This document shows, one piece after another, positions 1 to 9,186 of a DNA stretch of 64,000 nucleotides. Each line of letters begins with the position of its first letter. Position 1 is the stretch's first letter. The notes under the pieces are model-generated. The model was given only the letters and a program-made list of their open reading frames with translations, made no database searches and had not been told where the DNA came from. The position numbers and the translations under genes are program-made. Source of the stretch: Oceanicella actignis (lineage in GTDB: Bacteria > Pseudomonadota > Alphaproteobacteria > Rhodobacterales > Rhodobacteraceae); contig NZ_VNHJ01000006.1 of assembly GCF_008124525.1 (NCBI RefSeq), positions 1 through 64,000 of the forward strand. Direction: 5' to 3'.

Positions 1-2410
1 GGATGTCGTGCCAGGTCTCGTACATGTAGACCCGCGCCTCGGGATTGGCGCCGACGGCGAGGTCGTAGAAGCGCTTGGCGTAGCCGTAGGTGTCGGACCA
101 GGTCAGGTGGTTCTGCAGCGGCACCGCCTCGGTCAGCACGACGGCCTCGTAGGCGCCGGTGGCGAGCGCCGCGCGCCCGTCCACGCCCTGCGCCTCGGAC
201 GAGTGGTCCCACTGCCAGCTCAGCGGCGCGCCGTTGATGATCTGCGCGTCGATCCGCCCGCCCGAGGGCGCGTCGTCGACCAGGTCGCGCAGCATCAGCG
301 GCAGCGTCGTGCCGATCAGGCTGTGACCGATCATCAGAACGTCGTCGGACAGGGACTGGCCGCCGGGCGCGGGGGTCGGATCGCTCGGCGTGGGGTCGGT
401 CGGCGTCGGATCCGTCGGCGTGGGGTCGACGGGGGTGGGATCAACCGGCGCCGGGGCGGGATCGGTCGGCGCCGGCACGGCGCCGTCGGTCAGGTCGGCC
501 ATGGAAACAACGCCTCCATTCTCGAACTCCACGAACTCCACGTCGCGCAAGAAGTCGGACCCGTCGGGGCCGACGAGCCGCACGCCCCCCTCCTCGAGAT
601 GCACGACGTAATCGGACGCGGTGCCCGAGAAGACCGCCGTGTCGATCCCCTCGCCGCCGTTGAGCCCGTCATCGCCGGCGCCGCCGACGAGCACGTCGTT
701 CCCCGCGCCGCCGATCAGGTAGTCCTCCTGCACGGTGCCGGTCAGCGCATCGTCGCCCGCGCCGCCCTCGCGGATCACGCCGTTCTGGAAGTGGACGCCG
801 CCGCGATCCTCCCACCAGGGCGTTTCGGCGTTGGCGGCGTAGATCACGTCGCCGCGCGGCGTCGAATCATCGAGGCTCGAGAGGAAGCCCCACGAACCCC
901 ACTTGTTCGGCGTCTGCACGTCGCCGAACTGCATGTAGGCGCCGTCGCCGATCGTCTTCCACGACTCGATCGACGCTTCGTAGAGCTGCGCCATCTGCGG
1001 GCTGCGCACGAACTCGATCATGAAGTCGGTCAGCTGTTCGCCGGCGCCGTCGGTGGCGAAGAGATGGTGCACGTGCTGCCCGCCCTCATAGGCGGTCAGA
1101 CGCAGGCCGGCCGCCTCGGCGATGGCCTTGTGCTCGCGCAGCAGACCCTCGAAGAAGGGAATCGACAGCGGATAATCCGGGTCCAGCAGCTTCTGCGCCA
1201 GATAGTCGAAGGCGTTGACGTTCGGATCGTTGATGGCGTTCAGCAGATCCTGCCTCAGGGCCGCGTCGGTGCTGGTCGCGCCGCCGAAATAGGTCGTCAC
1301 GGCCACCGCGTCGAAGGTCTGGGCGGGCGCGACGTAGCCGGACGGATCGGCCTGCCGCCAGATCGGCGCGTCGAGCAGATAGCCCGTCAGCCAGGTGTTG
1401 CCGTTATGCGCGCCCAGCGTCTGCACCAGACGATCGTCGGCCTGCTGCCCGAAGACCTCGTCGAAGATCTTCGCCACCTCGGTGGCGCGCTTGACGTAGT
1501 AGTCGAAGGGCGCGCTCCGGCCCCACTCGGCCTGGCTGCGCGAATCGAGCCAGTGATACTGCTGGAAGGCGGCGTTCCAGGTCTCGTTCGAATACTCGAT
1601 GGTGGCCTTCAGCGCCGGGTCCAGATTGTCGCGCACATAGGTGGCGAACTGGCGCACATACTCGTCGCTGGCCTGATGGGGGATGTTGAACCACGGATCG
1701 ACGCCGGCCTCGTTCGCAAGGCGCACCATCACCTCGACGGGCGGGCCCTGCTCGCCGGTCCAGTGGGCGTCTTCGAACGTGGTCCGCTCGGACCAGTCGG
1801 CGACGACCGAGTTGTTGGTCTCCATCCAGTCCATGAAGCGGAACTGGCGGAAGTCCGACACGACCTCGAGGAACTCGGGGTTGAAGATGGCGCCGGCCTC
1901 GTGCAGCTCTTCATACTCGGCTTTCACCACCGAGATGTCGCGGAGATATTCGCCGGTCCCGTTTGGATCGGTGCTGACGATTCGCAGCATGAACGGGCCG
2001 CCATTGGGGTTCTCGAACACGATCCGCCCGGGCTCGGAGCTGACGACCGTGCCGCCGAAGGGCACGGTGATCTGCCCCTCGCCCTTGTAGGTGATGACAT
2101 AGGTTCCCGCGCGGGTCGCGGCCGCCTCGGGCTGGCTCCAGTCCCAGAAGGCGTTGATCCCCTCCATCCCCGCCGGGATCGCGGTGGGCCAGCCGTTCTC
2201 GTCCAGATAGCCGGACGATTCGAGCTGCTCGTGCGACATGCTCGACCACTGGCCCGACTGGTTCGCCCAGAACGGGCGAGCATTCTTCATCAGGTCCAGG
2301 AACGGCATCTCGACCGACCAGTCGTTGAGCGGCGAGAGGTTGATGGCGATGGCGGGATTGGAGTTGCCGACCGCGGACGCGGTCTGGGCGAGAAGCTCTG
2401 TAGAAGGCAT
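1..2410 (-). CDS. RTX-type secreted protein with hydrolase-like N-terminus and SGNH-like C-terminal domain (3' end off window)
   Basis: Reading from the minus strand, about 803 residues are visible and the frame is open to the left edge. Residues 1-550 look like a secreted glycoside-hydrolase-like domain (for example EYSNETWN near residue 272), but I cannot name the family. Residues about 566-587 carry RTX nonapeptides (GGAGNDVLVGGAGDDGLNGG) that bind calcium in type I secretion substrates. Residues about 641-682 form a Thr/Asp/Pro linker. After it comes an SGNH-like domain starting GHSLIG near residue 693, clearly related to the two proteins at 15063-16936. I chose the ATG at 2410 because AAGG lies 8 bases upstream and a promoter-like sequence ends just before; in-frame ATGs at 2425 and 2482 are alternatives. 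No signal peptide follows the chosen start, which fits type I secretion, possibly by the exporter at 56143-61363 (inference). Confidence 0.8.
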   Translation of the reverse strand, partial: MPSTELLAQTASAVGNSNPAIAINLSPLNDWSVEMPFLDLMKNARPFWANQSGQWSSMSHEQLESSGYLDENGWPTAIPAGMEGINAFWDWSQPEAAATRAGTYVITYKGEGQITVPFGGTVVSSEPGRIVFENPNGGPFMLRIVSTDPNGTGEYLRDISVVKAEYEELHEAGAIFNPEFLEVVSDFRQFRFMDWMETNNSVVADWSERTTFEDAHWTGEQGPPVEVMVRLANEAGVDPWFNIPHQASDEYVRQFATYVRDNLDPALKATIEYSNETWNAAFQQYHWLDSRSQAEWGRSAPFDYYVKRATEVAKIFDEVFGQQADDRLVQTLGAHNGNTWLTGYLLDAPIWRQADPSGYVAPAQTFDAVAVTTYFGGATSTDAALRQDLLNAINDPNVNAFDYLAQKLLDPDYPLSIPFFEGLLREHKAIAEAAGLRLTAYEGGQHVHHLFATDGAGEQLTDFMIEFVRSPQMAQLYEASIESWKTIGDGAYMQFGDVQTPNKWGSWGFLSSLDDSTPRGDVIYAANAETPWWEDRGGVHFQNGVIREGGAGDDALTGTVQEDYLIGGAGNDVLVGGAGDDGLNGGEGIDTAVFSGTASDYVVHLEEGGVRLVGPDGSDFLRDVEFVEFENGGVVSMADLTDGAVPAPTDPAPAPVDPTPVDPTPTDPTPTDPTPSDPTPAPGGQSLSDDVLMIGHSLIGTTLPLMLRDLVDDAPSGGRIDAQIINGAPLSWQWDHSSEAQGVDGRAALATGAYEAVVLTEAVPLQNHLTWSDTYGYAKRFYDLAVGANPEARVYMYETWHDI
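367..490 (-). repeat. 12-base-type tandem repeat encoding a Thr-Asp-Pro-rich linker
   Basis: The stretch repeats variants of a 12-base unit (ggcgt-c/g-ggatc-type) that encode repeated Pro-Thr-Asp-Pro units, with Ser or Ala substitutions. It forms a flexible linker between the RTX/hydrolase part and the SGNH-like domain of the surrounding gene. Such repeats may vary in number between strains (inference). Confidence 0.75.
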
Positions 2411-2460
2411 CAGCACACCCTTCATGTACGCTAGAGCGATGAACACGCGAAACAGCAACC

Positions 2461-2489
2461 TGCATAGCCGCGAACCAGTCATCGGTCAA
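2461..2489 (-). promoter_or_regulatory. Sigma70-like promoter of the RTX gene
   Basis: On the minus strand TTGACC (2489-2484) and TATGCA (2466-2461) are separated by exactly 17 bases. The -35 matches the consensus at 5 of 6 positions; the -10 is weak. A start around 2454 would give a leader of about 45 bases before the ATG at 2410, which supports that start codon over the ATG at 2482. Confidence 0.4.
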
Positions 2490-2504
2490 TAACTGCGTTG
2501 CGGT

Positions 2505-2520
2505 TTGGGAATTTTCCCAA
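2505..2520. promoter_or_regulatory. Inverted repeat, candidate operator
   Basis: TTGGGAA and TTCCCAA form perfect 7-base arms around a 2-base centre. The site lies 15 bases upstream of the -35 element of the RTX gene promoter, in an AT-richer stretch between divergent genes. This placement fits a transcription factor site. The regulator is unknown and none is encoded in the window. Confidence 0.4.
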
Positions 2521-3053
2521 GCGACTATTCAGATTTCTTGCCTTCTTTACGCGCTCCGTCGCCTGCTTTTGCCAATTTTTACCATTCTTGGCCACTGGAT
2601 ACTGTCCAGCGCCGGAGCATCTAGCAGACAGCGCGCACCTTCCTCCATGGGCATTCGCGGCAGTCACAAAAATGTCCCATTGCAAGGGGATCGCGCGCTT
2701 TTCTTGGTTGCGCGCATTGACAGGCGGGGCCTTCATGAACGATCCTTGCACCAATATTTCCGTTTTCGACGTGTTTTTTGATTCTATCAGATTCGCTTCG
2801 GCGCCATGGCGGCGTTTCTCCGCCCAGTTCCGCGATCCGGCGCCGCGTGCCCGGCGCTTGCGTCAGCCGCCGTTTCACCTGCGCTCCGGGCCGCCTTGCG
2901 CGCCCTGATTGGAAGGCCAGACATGAATTCCCGCCGGCGACGCATGCTCGCCCCGCCACCAGCCGACGCCCGCAGCACGGCCCGACTCCGCGCCGGCCGC
3001 CGGGAACCGCAGCCGCGCCGGGCCGGCCGCGCGCCGCACGGATCGAGGCCGTC
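2521..3053. other. AT-richer intergenic leader before the polysaccharide assembly operon
   Basis: About 530 bases without a convincing gene. The left half is clearly less GC-rich than the surroundings. A TTGACA hexamer at 2717-2722 could be a -35 element for the plus-strand operon starting at 3054, but no good -10 follows at the right distance. The frame of the next gene stays open upstream to 2778, but that extension is arginine/proline-rich and not protein-like. Confidence 0.5.
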
Positions 3054-4691
3054 ATGACCCAGATCGACGCCGCCCCGGCCCCGGGCCCCGGCCTGATCGG
3101 CGACCTGACCTATTGGCTGGCCGTTGCGCGGCGCCGCTTCTGGACGCTGTTCGCGGTCTGGGTCGCGGTCGCGCTGGTGGGCGTGGGGGTCGCCTATGTC
3201 CTGCCGCCGGTCTACGAATCGCGCGCGCTGATCCTGGTCGAGACGCAGCGGATATCTCCCGATCTGGTGCGTTCGACCGTCAGCTCGCCCGCCGGCGAGC
3301 GCATCGCGCTCATCCGACAGCGTCTGCTGACGCGCGAGACCATGCTGGAACTGGCCGAGCGCCACCGTCTGTTCCCCGAAGGGGCCGACATCTCGCCGAC
3401 CCGCAAGGTCGAGGCCATGCGCCGCGCCATCGTGCTCGAGCAGGCGCCGCTCGGGAACAATCCGGGCTGGAATCCGGGCGCGGCCGGCGCCACCGCCTTC
3501 ACCGTCGCCTTCACCGCGGCCGAGGCCGAAACCGCCGCCGCGGTCGTCAACGACCTGGTCACGCGCATCCTGGCGCAGAACACCCGCCTGCGCCGCGACC
3601 GGGCCGAGACGACCTCGGCCTTCTTCGCGCAGGAGGCCCAGCGCCTGGCCGACGAGCTGGCCCGCCAGGAGGCCGCCATCATCGCCTTCATGCGCGAGCA
3701 CGAAGACAGTCTGCCCGACAGCCTCGACTACCGCCGCGACCAGCTCGACCTCTTGCAGGAGCGCGCCGCGGGGCTCGAGCTGCGCCGCCTCGAGCTGGAG
3801 CAGGAACGCTCGTCGCTGACCTTCATTCTCGACAGCGTCGAGAGCCCCGCCCAATCGGCGCTCGAGCGCGGGCTCGAGGCGGCGCGCCGCGCGCTGATGG
3901 AGCGCAGCGCGGTGCTGTCCTCGCAACACCCCGAGATCCGCAGCCTGCGCTCGCGCGTGCAGGCCTTCGAGGCCGCCGTCGCCGCCGAGCGCGCGGCCCG
4001 CGCCCAGGCCCCGGCCGGAACCGACGCGGCGCCGCCTCCGCCCGCCGCGGTCGAGGCCCGCCGCCGCCTGGCCTTCATCGACGCCCAGATCGCGCATATC
4101 GGGAACCGGCTGACCGAGCTCGAGGCCCAGCGCGCCGCGCTCGAACGCACCATCCTGGCCACGCCGAACGTCGAGATCGCGCTCAACGCCCTGCGCCGCC
4201 AGTATGAAGAGACCGAAAGCCGCTACCGCGACGCGCGCGCCAAGCTGGCCGAGGCCCAGGCCGGCGAGCAGCTGGAGTTCCAGCAGCAGGGCGAGCGCAT
4301 GGAGGTGATCGAGCCCCCCGTCGTGCCCGAGTGGCCCATCCGGCCGAACCGGCTGAAGATGGCCGTCGCCTCGGTGGCGGCGGGGCTGGCGGCGGGGCTG
4401 GGGCTGATCGTGCTGCTCGAACTGCTCAGCGGCGTGGTGCGCCGCTCCGACGACCTCGAGCGCATCGGCCGCCGGCCCGTCGCCGTGCTGCCCTATGTGA
4501 CCACGACCAACGAGCGCCGGCGCGTCTGGGCCGTGCGGCTCCTGGCCGCGGCGGCGGTCTTCGGCGGCGGCGCGGCGGCGCTGTGGGCGATCGACGCGCA
4601 TGTGATGCCGCTCGAGCTTCTGGCGCGCAAGGCGCTCGAACGCTCGGGGCTCGAGGGCTGGATCGAGCTGGTGCGCAGGCGTTTGGGATGA
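3054..4691 (+). CDS. Wzz/GNVR-type polysaccharide chain-length determinant
   Basis: A 545-residue inner-membrane polysaccharide co-polymerase that would set chain length and partner with the ATPase encoded next. The N-terminal Wzz domain begins with a membrane segment at residues 20-45. A long, mostly helical coiled-coil periplasmic part follows (about 180-390). The proline-rich motif PEWPIRPNRLKM lies near residue 424, just before the second membrane segment (433-455), as expected for the family. A further hydrophobic segment follows near residues 485-505, an extra compared with simple Wzz proteins. The ATG at 3054 has GAGG about 5 bases upstream; the open frame further upstream has non-protein-like composition. 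It is the first gene of a five-gene plus-strand operon. Confidence 0.9.
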   Translation: MTQIDAAPAPGPGLIGDLTYWLAVARRRFWTLFAVWVAVALVGVGVAYVLPPVYESRALILVETQRISPDLVRSTVSSPAGERIALIRQRLLTRETMLELAERHRLFPEGADISPTRKVEAMRRAIVLEQAPLGNNPGWNPGAAGATAFTVAFTAAEAETAAAVVNDLVTRILAQNTRLRRDRAETTSAFFAQEAQRLADELARQEAAIIAFMREHEDSLPDSLDYRRDQLDLLQERAAGLELRRLELEQERSSLTFILDSVESPAQSALERGLEAARRALMERSAVLSSQHPEIRSLRSRVQAFEAAVAAERAARAQAPAGTDAAPPPPAAVEARRRLAFIDAQIAHIGNRLTELEAQRAALERTILATPNVEIALNALRRQYEETESRYRDARAKLAEAQAGEQLEFQQQGERMEVIEPPVVPEWPIRPNRLKMAVASVAAGLAAGLGLIVLLELLSGVVRRSDDLERIGRRPVAVLPYVTTTNERRRVWAVRLLAAAAVFGGGAAALWAIDAHVMPLELLARKALERSGLEGWIELVRRRLG

Positions 4692-4767
4692 CGCGCTTGC
4701 GCGGGGGTGCGCGAAGGGGGACCATGAGATGCGCAATGCAAGGCGAACGCGCGCGCAAGGGGGCGTC

Positions 4768-5556
4768 ATGAACCTGTTCAAGCAGATCGACTCGGCCGCG
4801 CCCGAACCCGTGCGCCGCGCGCGCACGGCCGAGGCGGAAGCCGCCTGGCGCGCCCTGCCCCTGCGCGCGCCCGACGCCGCGCGGCTGCGCGCGGCCCGCG
4901 TCGTCACCCATGCCAAGGCCGACCCCGCGCATGTGCCCTTCGACATGCTGCGCACAAGCCTGCTGCAGACGATGCGCCAGCGCGGCTGGCGCTCGGTGGC
5001 GGTGACCTCGCCCACCCCGGCCTGCGGCAAGACGCTGACCTGCCTGAACCTGGCCTTCAGCATGGCCCGCCAGTCGGGCGCGCGCGTAGCGGTGGTCGAG
5101 CTGGACCTGCGCCGCCCCAGCATGGCGCAGATCCTGGGCGTGCGCGCTCCGGCGCCGGTCGAGCGGATGCTGCAGGGCGACGTCGCCCCCGAAGCGGCCA
5201 TGCTGCGCCTTGCCGAGGGGCTTGCCTTCGCGCTGGCGCACGGGCCGGTGCGCGACTCGGCCGAGCTGCTGCAGGACGAGCGCACGCGCGCGTCGCTCGA
5301 GCGCATGGCGCGCACGCTCGACCCCGATCTGGTCATCTACGACCTGCCGCCCATGCTGGCCGCCGACGATGCGGCGGGCTTTCTGGGCCGGGCCGATTGC
5401 GCGCTGCTGATCGCGGCCGAGAACGAATCGCGCGTTCAGGACGTCGAGGACTGCGCCGCGCGGATCGAGGCGGCGGGCAACCTTCTGGGCGTTGCGCTGA
5501 ACAAATGCGAGTCGCTGCCGCGCAAGCGCTACGACTATGGCTACGGCGGGGCGTGA
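4768..5556 (+). CDS. CpsD/CapB-like P-loop ATPase (tyrosine autokinase family) partnering the chain-length protein
   Basis: 262 residues, cytoplasmic, expected to act on the chain-length determinant encoded 76 bases upstream. Visible motifs are a Walker A-like SPTPACGKTLT near residues 84-94, a Walker A' motif VVELDLRRP near 110, and a Walker B-like LVIYDLPP near 190. The Walker A is unusual: family members normally have GEGKS/T, here ACGKT. The C-terminus ends KRYDYGYGGA with only two tyrosines, a short version of the tyrosine cluster phosphorylated in bacterial tyrosine kinases. Kinase activity is therefore uncertain. The ATG at 4768 follows the purine-rich AAGGGGG. An upstream in-frame ATG at 4729 lacks a good ribosome site. 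Confidence 0.85.
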   Translation: MNLFKQIDSAAPEPVRRARTAEAEAAWRALPLRAPDAARLRAARVVTHAKADPAHVPFDMLRTSLLQTMRQRGWRSVAVTSPTPACGKTLTCLNLAFSMARQSGARVAVVELDLRRPSMAQILGVRAPAPVERMLQGDVAPEAAMLRLAEGLAFALAHGPVRDSAELLQDERTRASLERMARTLDPDLVIYDLPPMLAADDAAGFLGRADCALLIAAENESRVQDVEDCAARIEAAGNLLGVALNKCESLPRKRYDYGYGGA

Positions 5557-5615
5557 GCGCGCGAAGCCCCCTTGGCGCGCCGCCCACCCCCCGCGAACGG
5601 CGCGGGGGCTGAGCC

Positions 5616-6953
5616 ATGCCCAACGCCCTGGCATATGTGGCGCTGTTCGCATGGCCCGTCGTGGCGCTGGCGATGTTCCGGCGCATGGCGCCGCGGCGGG
5701 CGCTGATCTGGACCTTGCTCGCCGGCTATCTTCTGCTGCCCGAGCGCACGGGCGTGGACCTGCCGCTTCTGCCCGCGCTGGACAAGACCTTCATCCCCGC
5801 CGCCGCGGCGCTGGCGCTGTGCTGGCCGCATCTGCGCGCGCGCGGCGGCCTGGGCGTGCTGCGCGGGCCCATGGGCGCGCTAGCGGCGATCTATCTTGCC
5901 GGGCCATTCGCCACAGCGCTGTCCAATCCCGACCCCGTCATCACGGGGGTGCGGTTCATGCCGGGGCTGAACCTTTACGATGCGGCCTCGTCGGCGCTGA
6001 CGAACGCGGTGCTGCTCATGCCCTATCTGCTGGCGCGGCGCATGCTGGCCGACGAGGACGCGCATCGCGACCTGCTGACGGCGCTGGCGGCGGCGGGCCT
6101 GGCCTACACGCTGCCCGCGCTGTTCGAGATCCGCATGAGCCCGCAGCTGCACAGCTGGATCTACGGTTTCTTCCCGCACGCCTTCGACCAGCAGATGCGC
6201 TATGGCGGCTTTCGCCCGGTGGTGTTCCTGCCGCATGGGCTGTGGCTGGCCATGTTCATGGCGATGGCGGTCATCGCCGCGGCGGCGCTGTGGCGCCTGG
6301 CGCCGCAGGGCCGCCGCGCGGCGCGGGCGGCGGCCACGGCCTGGCTTCTGGGCGTCCTCGTCCTTTGCAAGACCCTGTCGGCCACCTTCTACGCGCTGGC
6401 CTTCGCGCCGCTGGTGCGCTTTGCGCCCTTGCGCTGGCAGGTGCTGGCCGCCGCGCTGGCGGGCGGGGCGGTGCTGCTCTATCCGATGCTGCGGGGGGCG
6501 GATCTGGCGCCGACCCAAACCGCGCTCGAGCTGGCCGCCGCGGTGGACGAAGAGCGCGCGCAATCGCTCGGCTTTCGCCTTGGCAACGAGGACGTCCTGC
6601 TTGCCCGGGCCAATCTGCGCCCGTTCCTGGGTTGGGGCGGATATGGCCGCAGCCACGAATACGACCCGGCGACGGGGCGGGATCTGACCATCGCCGACGG
6701 GCGCTGGATCATCGTCATCGGCGCCTTCGGCTGGCTGGGCTATCTGGCCGAGTTCGGCCTGCTGACGCTGCCGCTGATCCTGGCCGCGCGCAGGCGCGCG
6801 CCGGTCGCGCCCGCCACGGCGGCGCTGGGGCTGATCCTGGCGGCGAACCTGATCGATCTGATCCCGAACGCATCGCTCACGCCGCTGACCTGGATGATCG
6901 CCGGGGCCCTGGCCGGGCGTCTCGAGGCCGAACGCGCAAGGAGACCGACATGA
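5616..6953 (+). CDS. O-antigen ligase/Wzy-like polysaccharide polymerase
   Basis: A 445-residue, very hydrophobic protein with about ten membrane segments and a larger non-cytoplasmic loop late in the chain (roughly residues 300-370, with GWGGYGRSHEYDP). This layout is typical of the Wzy/WaaL/O-antigen ligase superfamily, which polymerises or transfers lipid-linked oligosaccharides in the periplasm. Sequence does not separate polymerase from ligase. It sits between the ATPase and a glycosyltransferase and overlaps the latter by ATGA. A second, unrelated-looking member is at 24487-25887. Confidence 0.8.
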   Translation: MPNALAYVALFAWPVVALAMFRRMAPRRALIWTLLAGYLLLPERTGVDLPLLPALDKTFIPAAAALALCWPHLRARGGLGVLRGPMGALAAIYLAGPFATALSNPDPVITGVRFMPGLNLYDAASSALTNAVLLMPYLLARRMLADEDAHRDLLTALAAAGLAYTLPALFEIRMSPQLHSWIYGFFPHAFDQQMRYGGFRPVVFLPHGLWLAMFMAMAVIAAAALWRLAPQGRRAARAAATAWLLGVLVLCKTLSATFYALAFAPLVRFAPLRWQVLAAALAGGAVLLYPMLRGADLAPTQTALELAAAVDEERAQSLGFRLGNEDVLLARANLRPFLGWGGYGRSHEYDPATGRDLTIADGRWIIVIGAFGWLGYLAEFGLLTLPLILAARRRAPVAPATAALGLILAANLIDLIPNASLTPLTWMIAGALAGRLEAERARRPT

Positions 6954-7801
6954 ACGAACGCCCCGCCCGCGAGCCCCTCGACGCCGCGGCCGCCAAGGCC
7001 CCCCGCCTCGGGGTGGTGACGGCCTGCAACGACCGCGCGACGCTCGAGCGCAACCTGATGCGCTCGCCCATGCTGGCGGCCGGCGACGTCCCCGTCGAGA
7101 TCGTCGAGGGCGCGCCAAGCGCCGCCGTCGCCTACAATCGCGGCATGGACGCGCCCGCCATGGCGGAGGTCGATCTGGTCATCTTCGCCCATCAGGACGT
7201 GTTCCTGCCCCAGGGCTGGGACGCGCTGCTGCGGCTGCGCGCGGCGCAGACGGCCGCGCGCGACCCGGACTGGGCCATGCTGGGCTGCTACGGCGTCGCC
7301 ATGGACGTGATGGGGCGCGGCCCGGTCTGGTCCAGCTCGATCGGCGCCATCGTCGGCCGACCGCCGCCCGAACCCGAGCCGGTGCAAAGCTATGACGAGA
7401 TGCTGATGGTCATGCGCCGCGGCTGCGGTCTGCGCTTTGACGAGAGCCTGCCCGGCTTTCACATGTATGGCACGGACATCGTGCAGGAGGCCGCCGCCCG
7501 CGGGCTGCGCTGCTACGCCGCCGCGCTGCCCGCCATCCACAATGACGGCTTCCACCCCAATCTGGGCCCCGACTTCGCCGCCGCCTACCATCACGTCCGC
7601 CGCAAGTGGCGCGCCCGCCTGCCGCTGTGGACCCCCGTGACCAAGGTTTCGCCATGGGGTCTGGCGCTGCGCAGATCGGTGCGCGCCAATCTGCGCACCA
7701 TTGAGGCGCGGCGCGCCATGGCCCAGCCGCCCGAGCGCGACCCGCTGTTCTACGCCGAGCTGTGCGGCTGGCTGGACGTGACGCCGAGCGCGGCGGAATG
7801 A
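6950..7801 (+). CDS. StrF-like GT-A glycosyltransferase
   Basis: 283 residues. After a short disordered N-terminus the chain has GVVTACNDRATLERNL, AYNRGMD and DLVIFAHQDVFLPQGWD. This pattern is characteristic of the family 2-like glycosyltransferases related to the StrF domain, with HQD in the position of the metal-binding DxD region. Later residues include PGFHMYGTDI and HNDGFHPN. The ATG at 6950 overlaps the stop of the preceding gene and has a near-perfect AAGGAGA 6 bases upstream. The sugar donor cannot be told from sequence. It likely builds the repeat unit flipped by the next gene product. Confidence 0.75.
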   Translation: MNERPAREPLDAAAAKAPRLGVVTACNDRATLERNLMRSPMLAAGDVPVEIVEGAPSAAVAYNRGMDAPAMAEVDLVIFAHQDVFLPQGWDALLRLRAAQTAARDPDWAMLGCYGVAMDVMGRGPVWSSSIGAIVGRPPPEPEPVQSYDEMLMVMRRGCGLRFDESLPGFHMYGTDIVQEAAARGLRCYAAALPAIHNDGFHPNLGPDFAAAYHHVRRKWRARLPLWTPVTKVSPWGLALRRSVRANLRTIEARRAMAQPPERDPLFYAELCGWLDVTPSAAE

Positions 7802-9186
7802 CCGCGCCGCCCGCCCCCGCCGGTCTGGCCGGCCTGCTGCGTCGCCTTGGGGGCGGCGGGCTGCTGGCGCGCGCGGCGCGCGGGGCGGGGTGGACGGCGC
7901 TGGGCTTCGGCGGCGGTCAGGCGCTGCGCCTGGCGTCGAACCTGGTGCTGGCGCGGCTGCTGTTTCCCGAGGCGTTCGGCCTGATGGCGCTGGTTTCGGT
8001 GTTCCTGACCGGGCTGGCCATGTTCTCGGATGTGGGCATCGGCCCCTCGATCATGCAAAGCCGCCGCGGCGAGGATCCCGCCTTCCTGGACACCGCGTGG
8101 ACCATGCAGATCATGCGCGGGGCGCTGTTGTGGCTGGCCTCGTGGGCGGCGGCGGGGCCGGCGGCGCGCTTTTACGACGCGCCGATGCTGGCGCAGCTGC
8201 TGCCGGCGGCGGGGCTGACGCTGCTGATCGCGGGGTTCAACCCGACGCGGATCGAGCTTGCGCAACGGCGGCTGACGCTGGGGCGGGTGATGGCCGCGGA
8301 TCTGGGCGCGCAGCTTGCAGGCGCCGCCGCGATGATCGCGCTGGCGCTGGCGACGCGCTCGGTCTGGGCGCTGGTGCTGGGCGCGCTGGTCGCGGCGGCG
8401 GCCAAGCTGGCGCTCTCGCATCTGATGCTGCCGGGCCCGCGCAACCGCCTGCGCTGGGAGGGCGCGGCCGCGCGCGAGCTGATCGGCTTCGGCAAGTGGA
8501 TCTTTCTCAGCTCGGCGCTCGGCTTCGTCGTCGCGCAGGGCGATCGGGCTATCCTTGGCCGTTTCCTGACGCTGGACATGCTGGGCATCTACAACATCGG
8601 CTATTTCCTGGCCTCGGCGCCGATGATGCTGGCCGGCGCGGTGGTCAGCCGCATCATGATCCCCGTCTATCGCGACAGTCCGCCCGCGGCCGATCCGCGC
8701 AACTTCGCGCGGCTGCGCCGGCTGCGCTTCGCGCTGAGCGGGGCGGCCATGGCGCTGATCGCGCTCATGGCCTTCGCGGGACCGGCGCTGGTCGATGTTC
8801 TGTATGACGCGCGCTACCACGCCGCCGGCGCCATCGTGACGGCGGCGGCGCTGGCGCAAATGGTGCAGGCGCTGGGCATGACCTATGACCAGTCGGCGCT
8901 GGCGGCGGGCGATTCGCGCAGCTACTTCTGGCTGTTCGCCGCGCGCGCGACCTTTCAGACGGCGTTCATCCTGCTCGGCGCCACGCATGGCGGGCTGCTG
9001 GGCGCGCTGATCGGGCAGGGACTGGCCTTCGCCGCTTCGCATCCGCTGATCGCCCTGCTGGCGCGCAAGCATGGCGCCTGGGACCCGCTGCACGACGCCG
9101 TCTTCGCGCTGGGCGGCATGGCGCTGGGCGCGGGCGCGCTCTGGCACGCGCGCGAGGCGCTGGGCGCCTTGTCAGGCGTCGGGTGA
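7798..9186 (+). CDS. Wzx-like oligosaccharide flippase
   Basis: 462 residues with about 12-14 hydrophobic segments of the polysaccharide transport (PST/MOP) family, for example GFGGGQALRLASNLVLARLL and the DRAILGRFL region. It would flip lipid-linked repeat units across the inner membrane. The ATG overlaps the previous stop (ATGA). It closes the plus-strand operon and its last 15 bases overlap the end of the convergent glycosyltransferase gene. A second flippase of a different subtype is at 49180-50685. Confidence 0.88.
   Translation: MTAPPAPAGLAGLLRRLGGGGLLARAARGAGWTALGFGGGQALRLASNLVLARLLFPEAFGLMALVSVFLTGLAMFSDVGIGPSIMQSRRGEDPAFLDTAWTMQIMRGALLWLASWAAAGPAARFYDAPMLAQLLPAAGLTLLIAGFNPTRIELAQRRLTLGRVMAADLGAQLAGAAAMIALALATRSVWALVLGALVAAAAKLALSHLMLPGPRNRLRWEGAAARELIGFGKWIFLSSALGFVVAQGDRAILGRFLTLDMLGIYNIGYFLASAPMMLAGAVVSRIMIPVYRDSPPAADPRNFARLRRLRFALSGAAMALIALMAFAGPALVDVLYDARYHAAGAIVTAAALAQMVQALGMTYDQSALAAGDSRSYFWLFAARATFQTAFILLGATHGGLLGALIGQGLAFAASHPLIALLARKHGAWDPLHDAVFALGGMALGAGALWHAREALGALSGVG

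Noticed and set aside
8-2434. Plus-strand frame of 808 codons at the left edge
   Set aside because: Its product is Arg/Gly/Val/His-rich without motifs. The opposite strand encodes a clear RTX/SGNH-like protein over the same bases, so this is a GC-driven shadow.
2778-3053. N-terminal extension of the chain-length protein by 92 residues
   Set aside because: The extension is Arg/Pro-rich and has no family counterpart. The ATG at 3054 has a ribosome site and leads directly into the Wzz domain.
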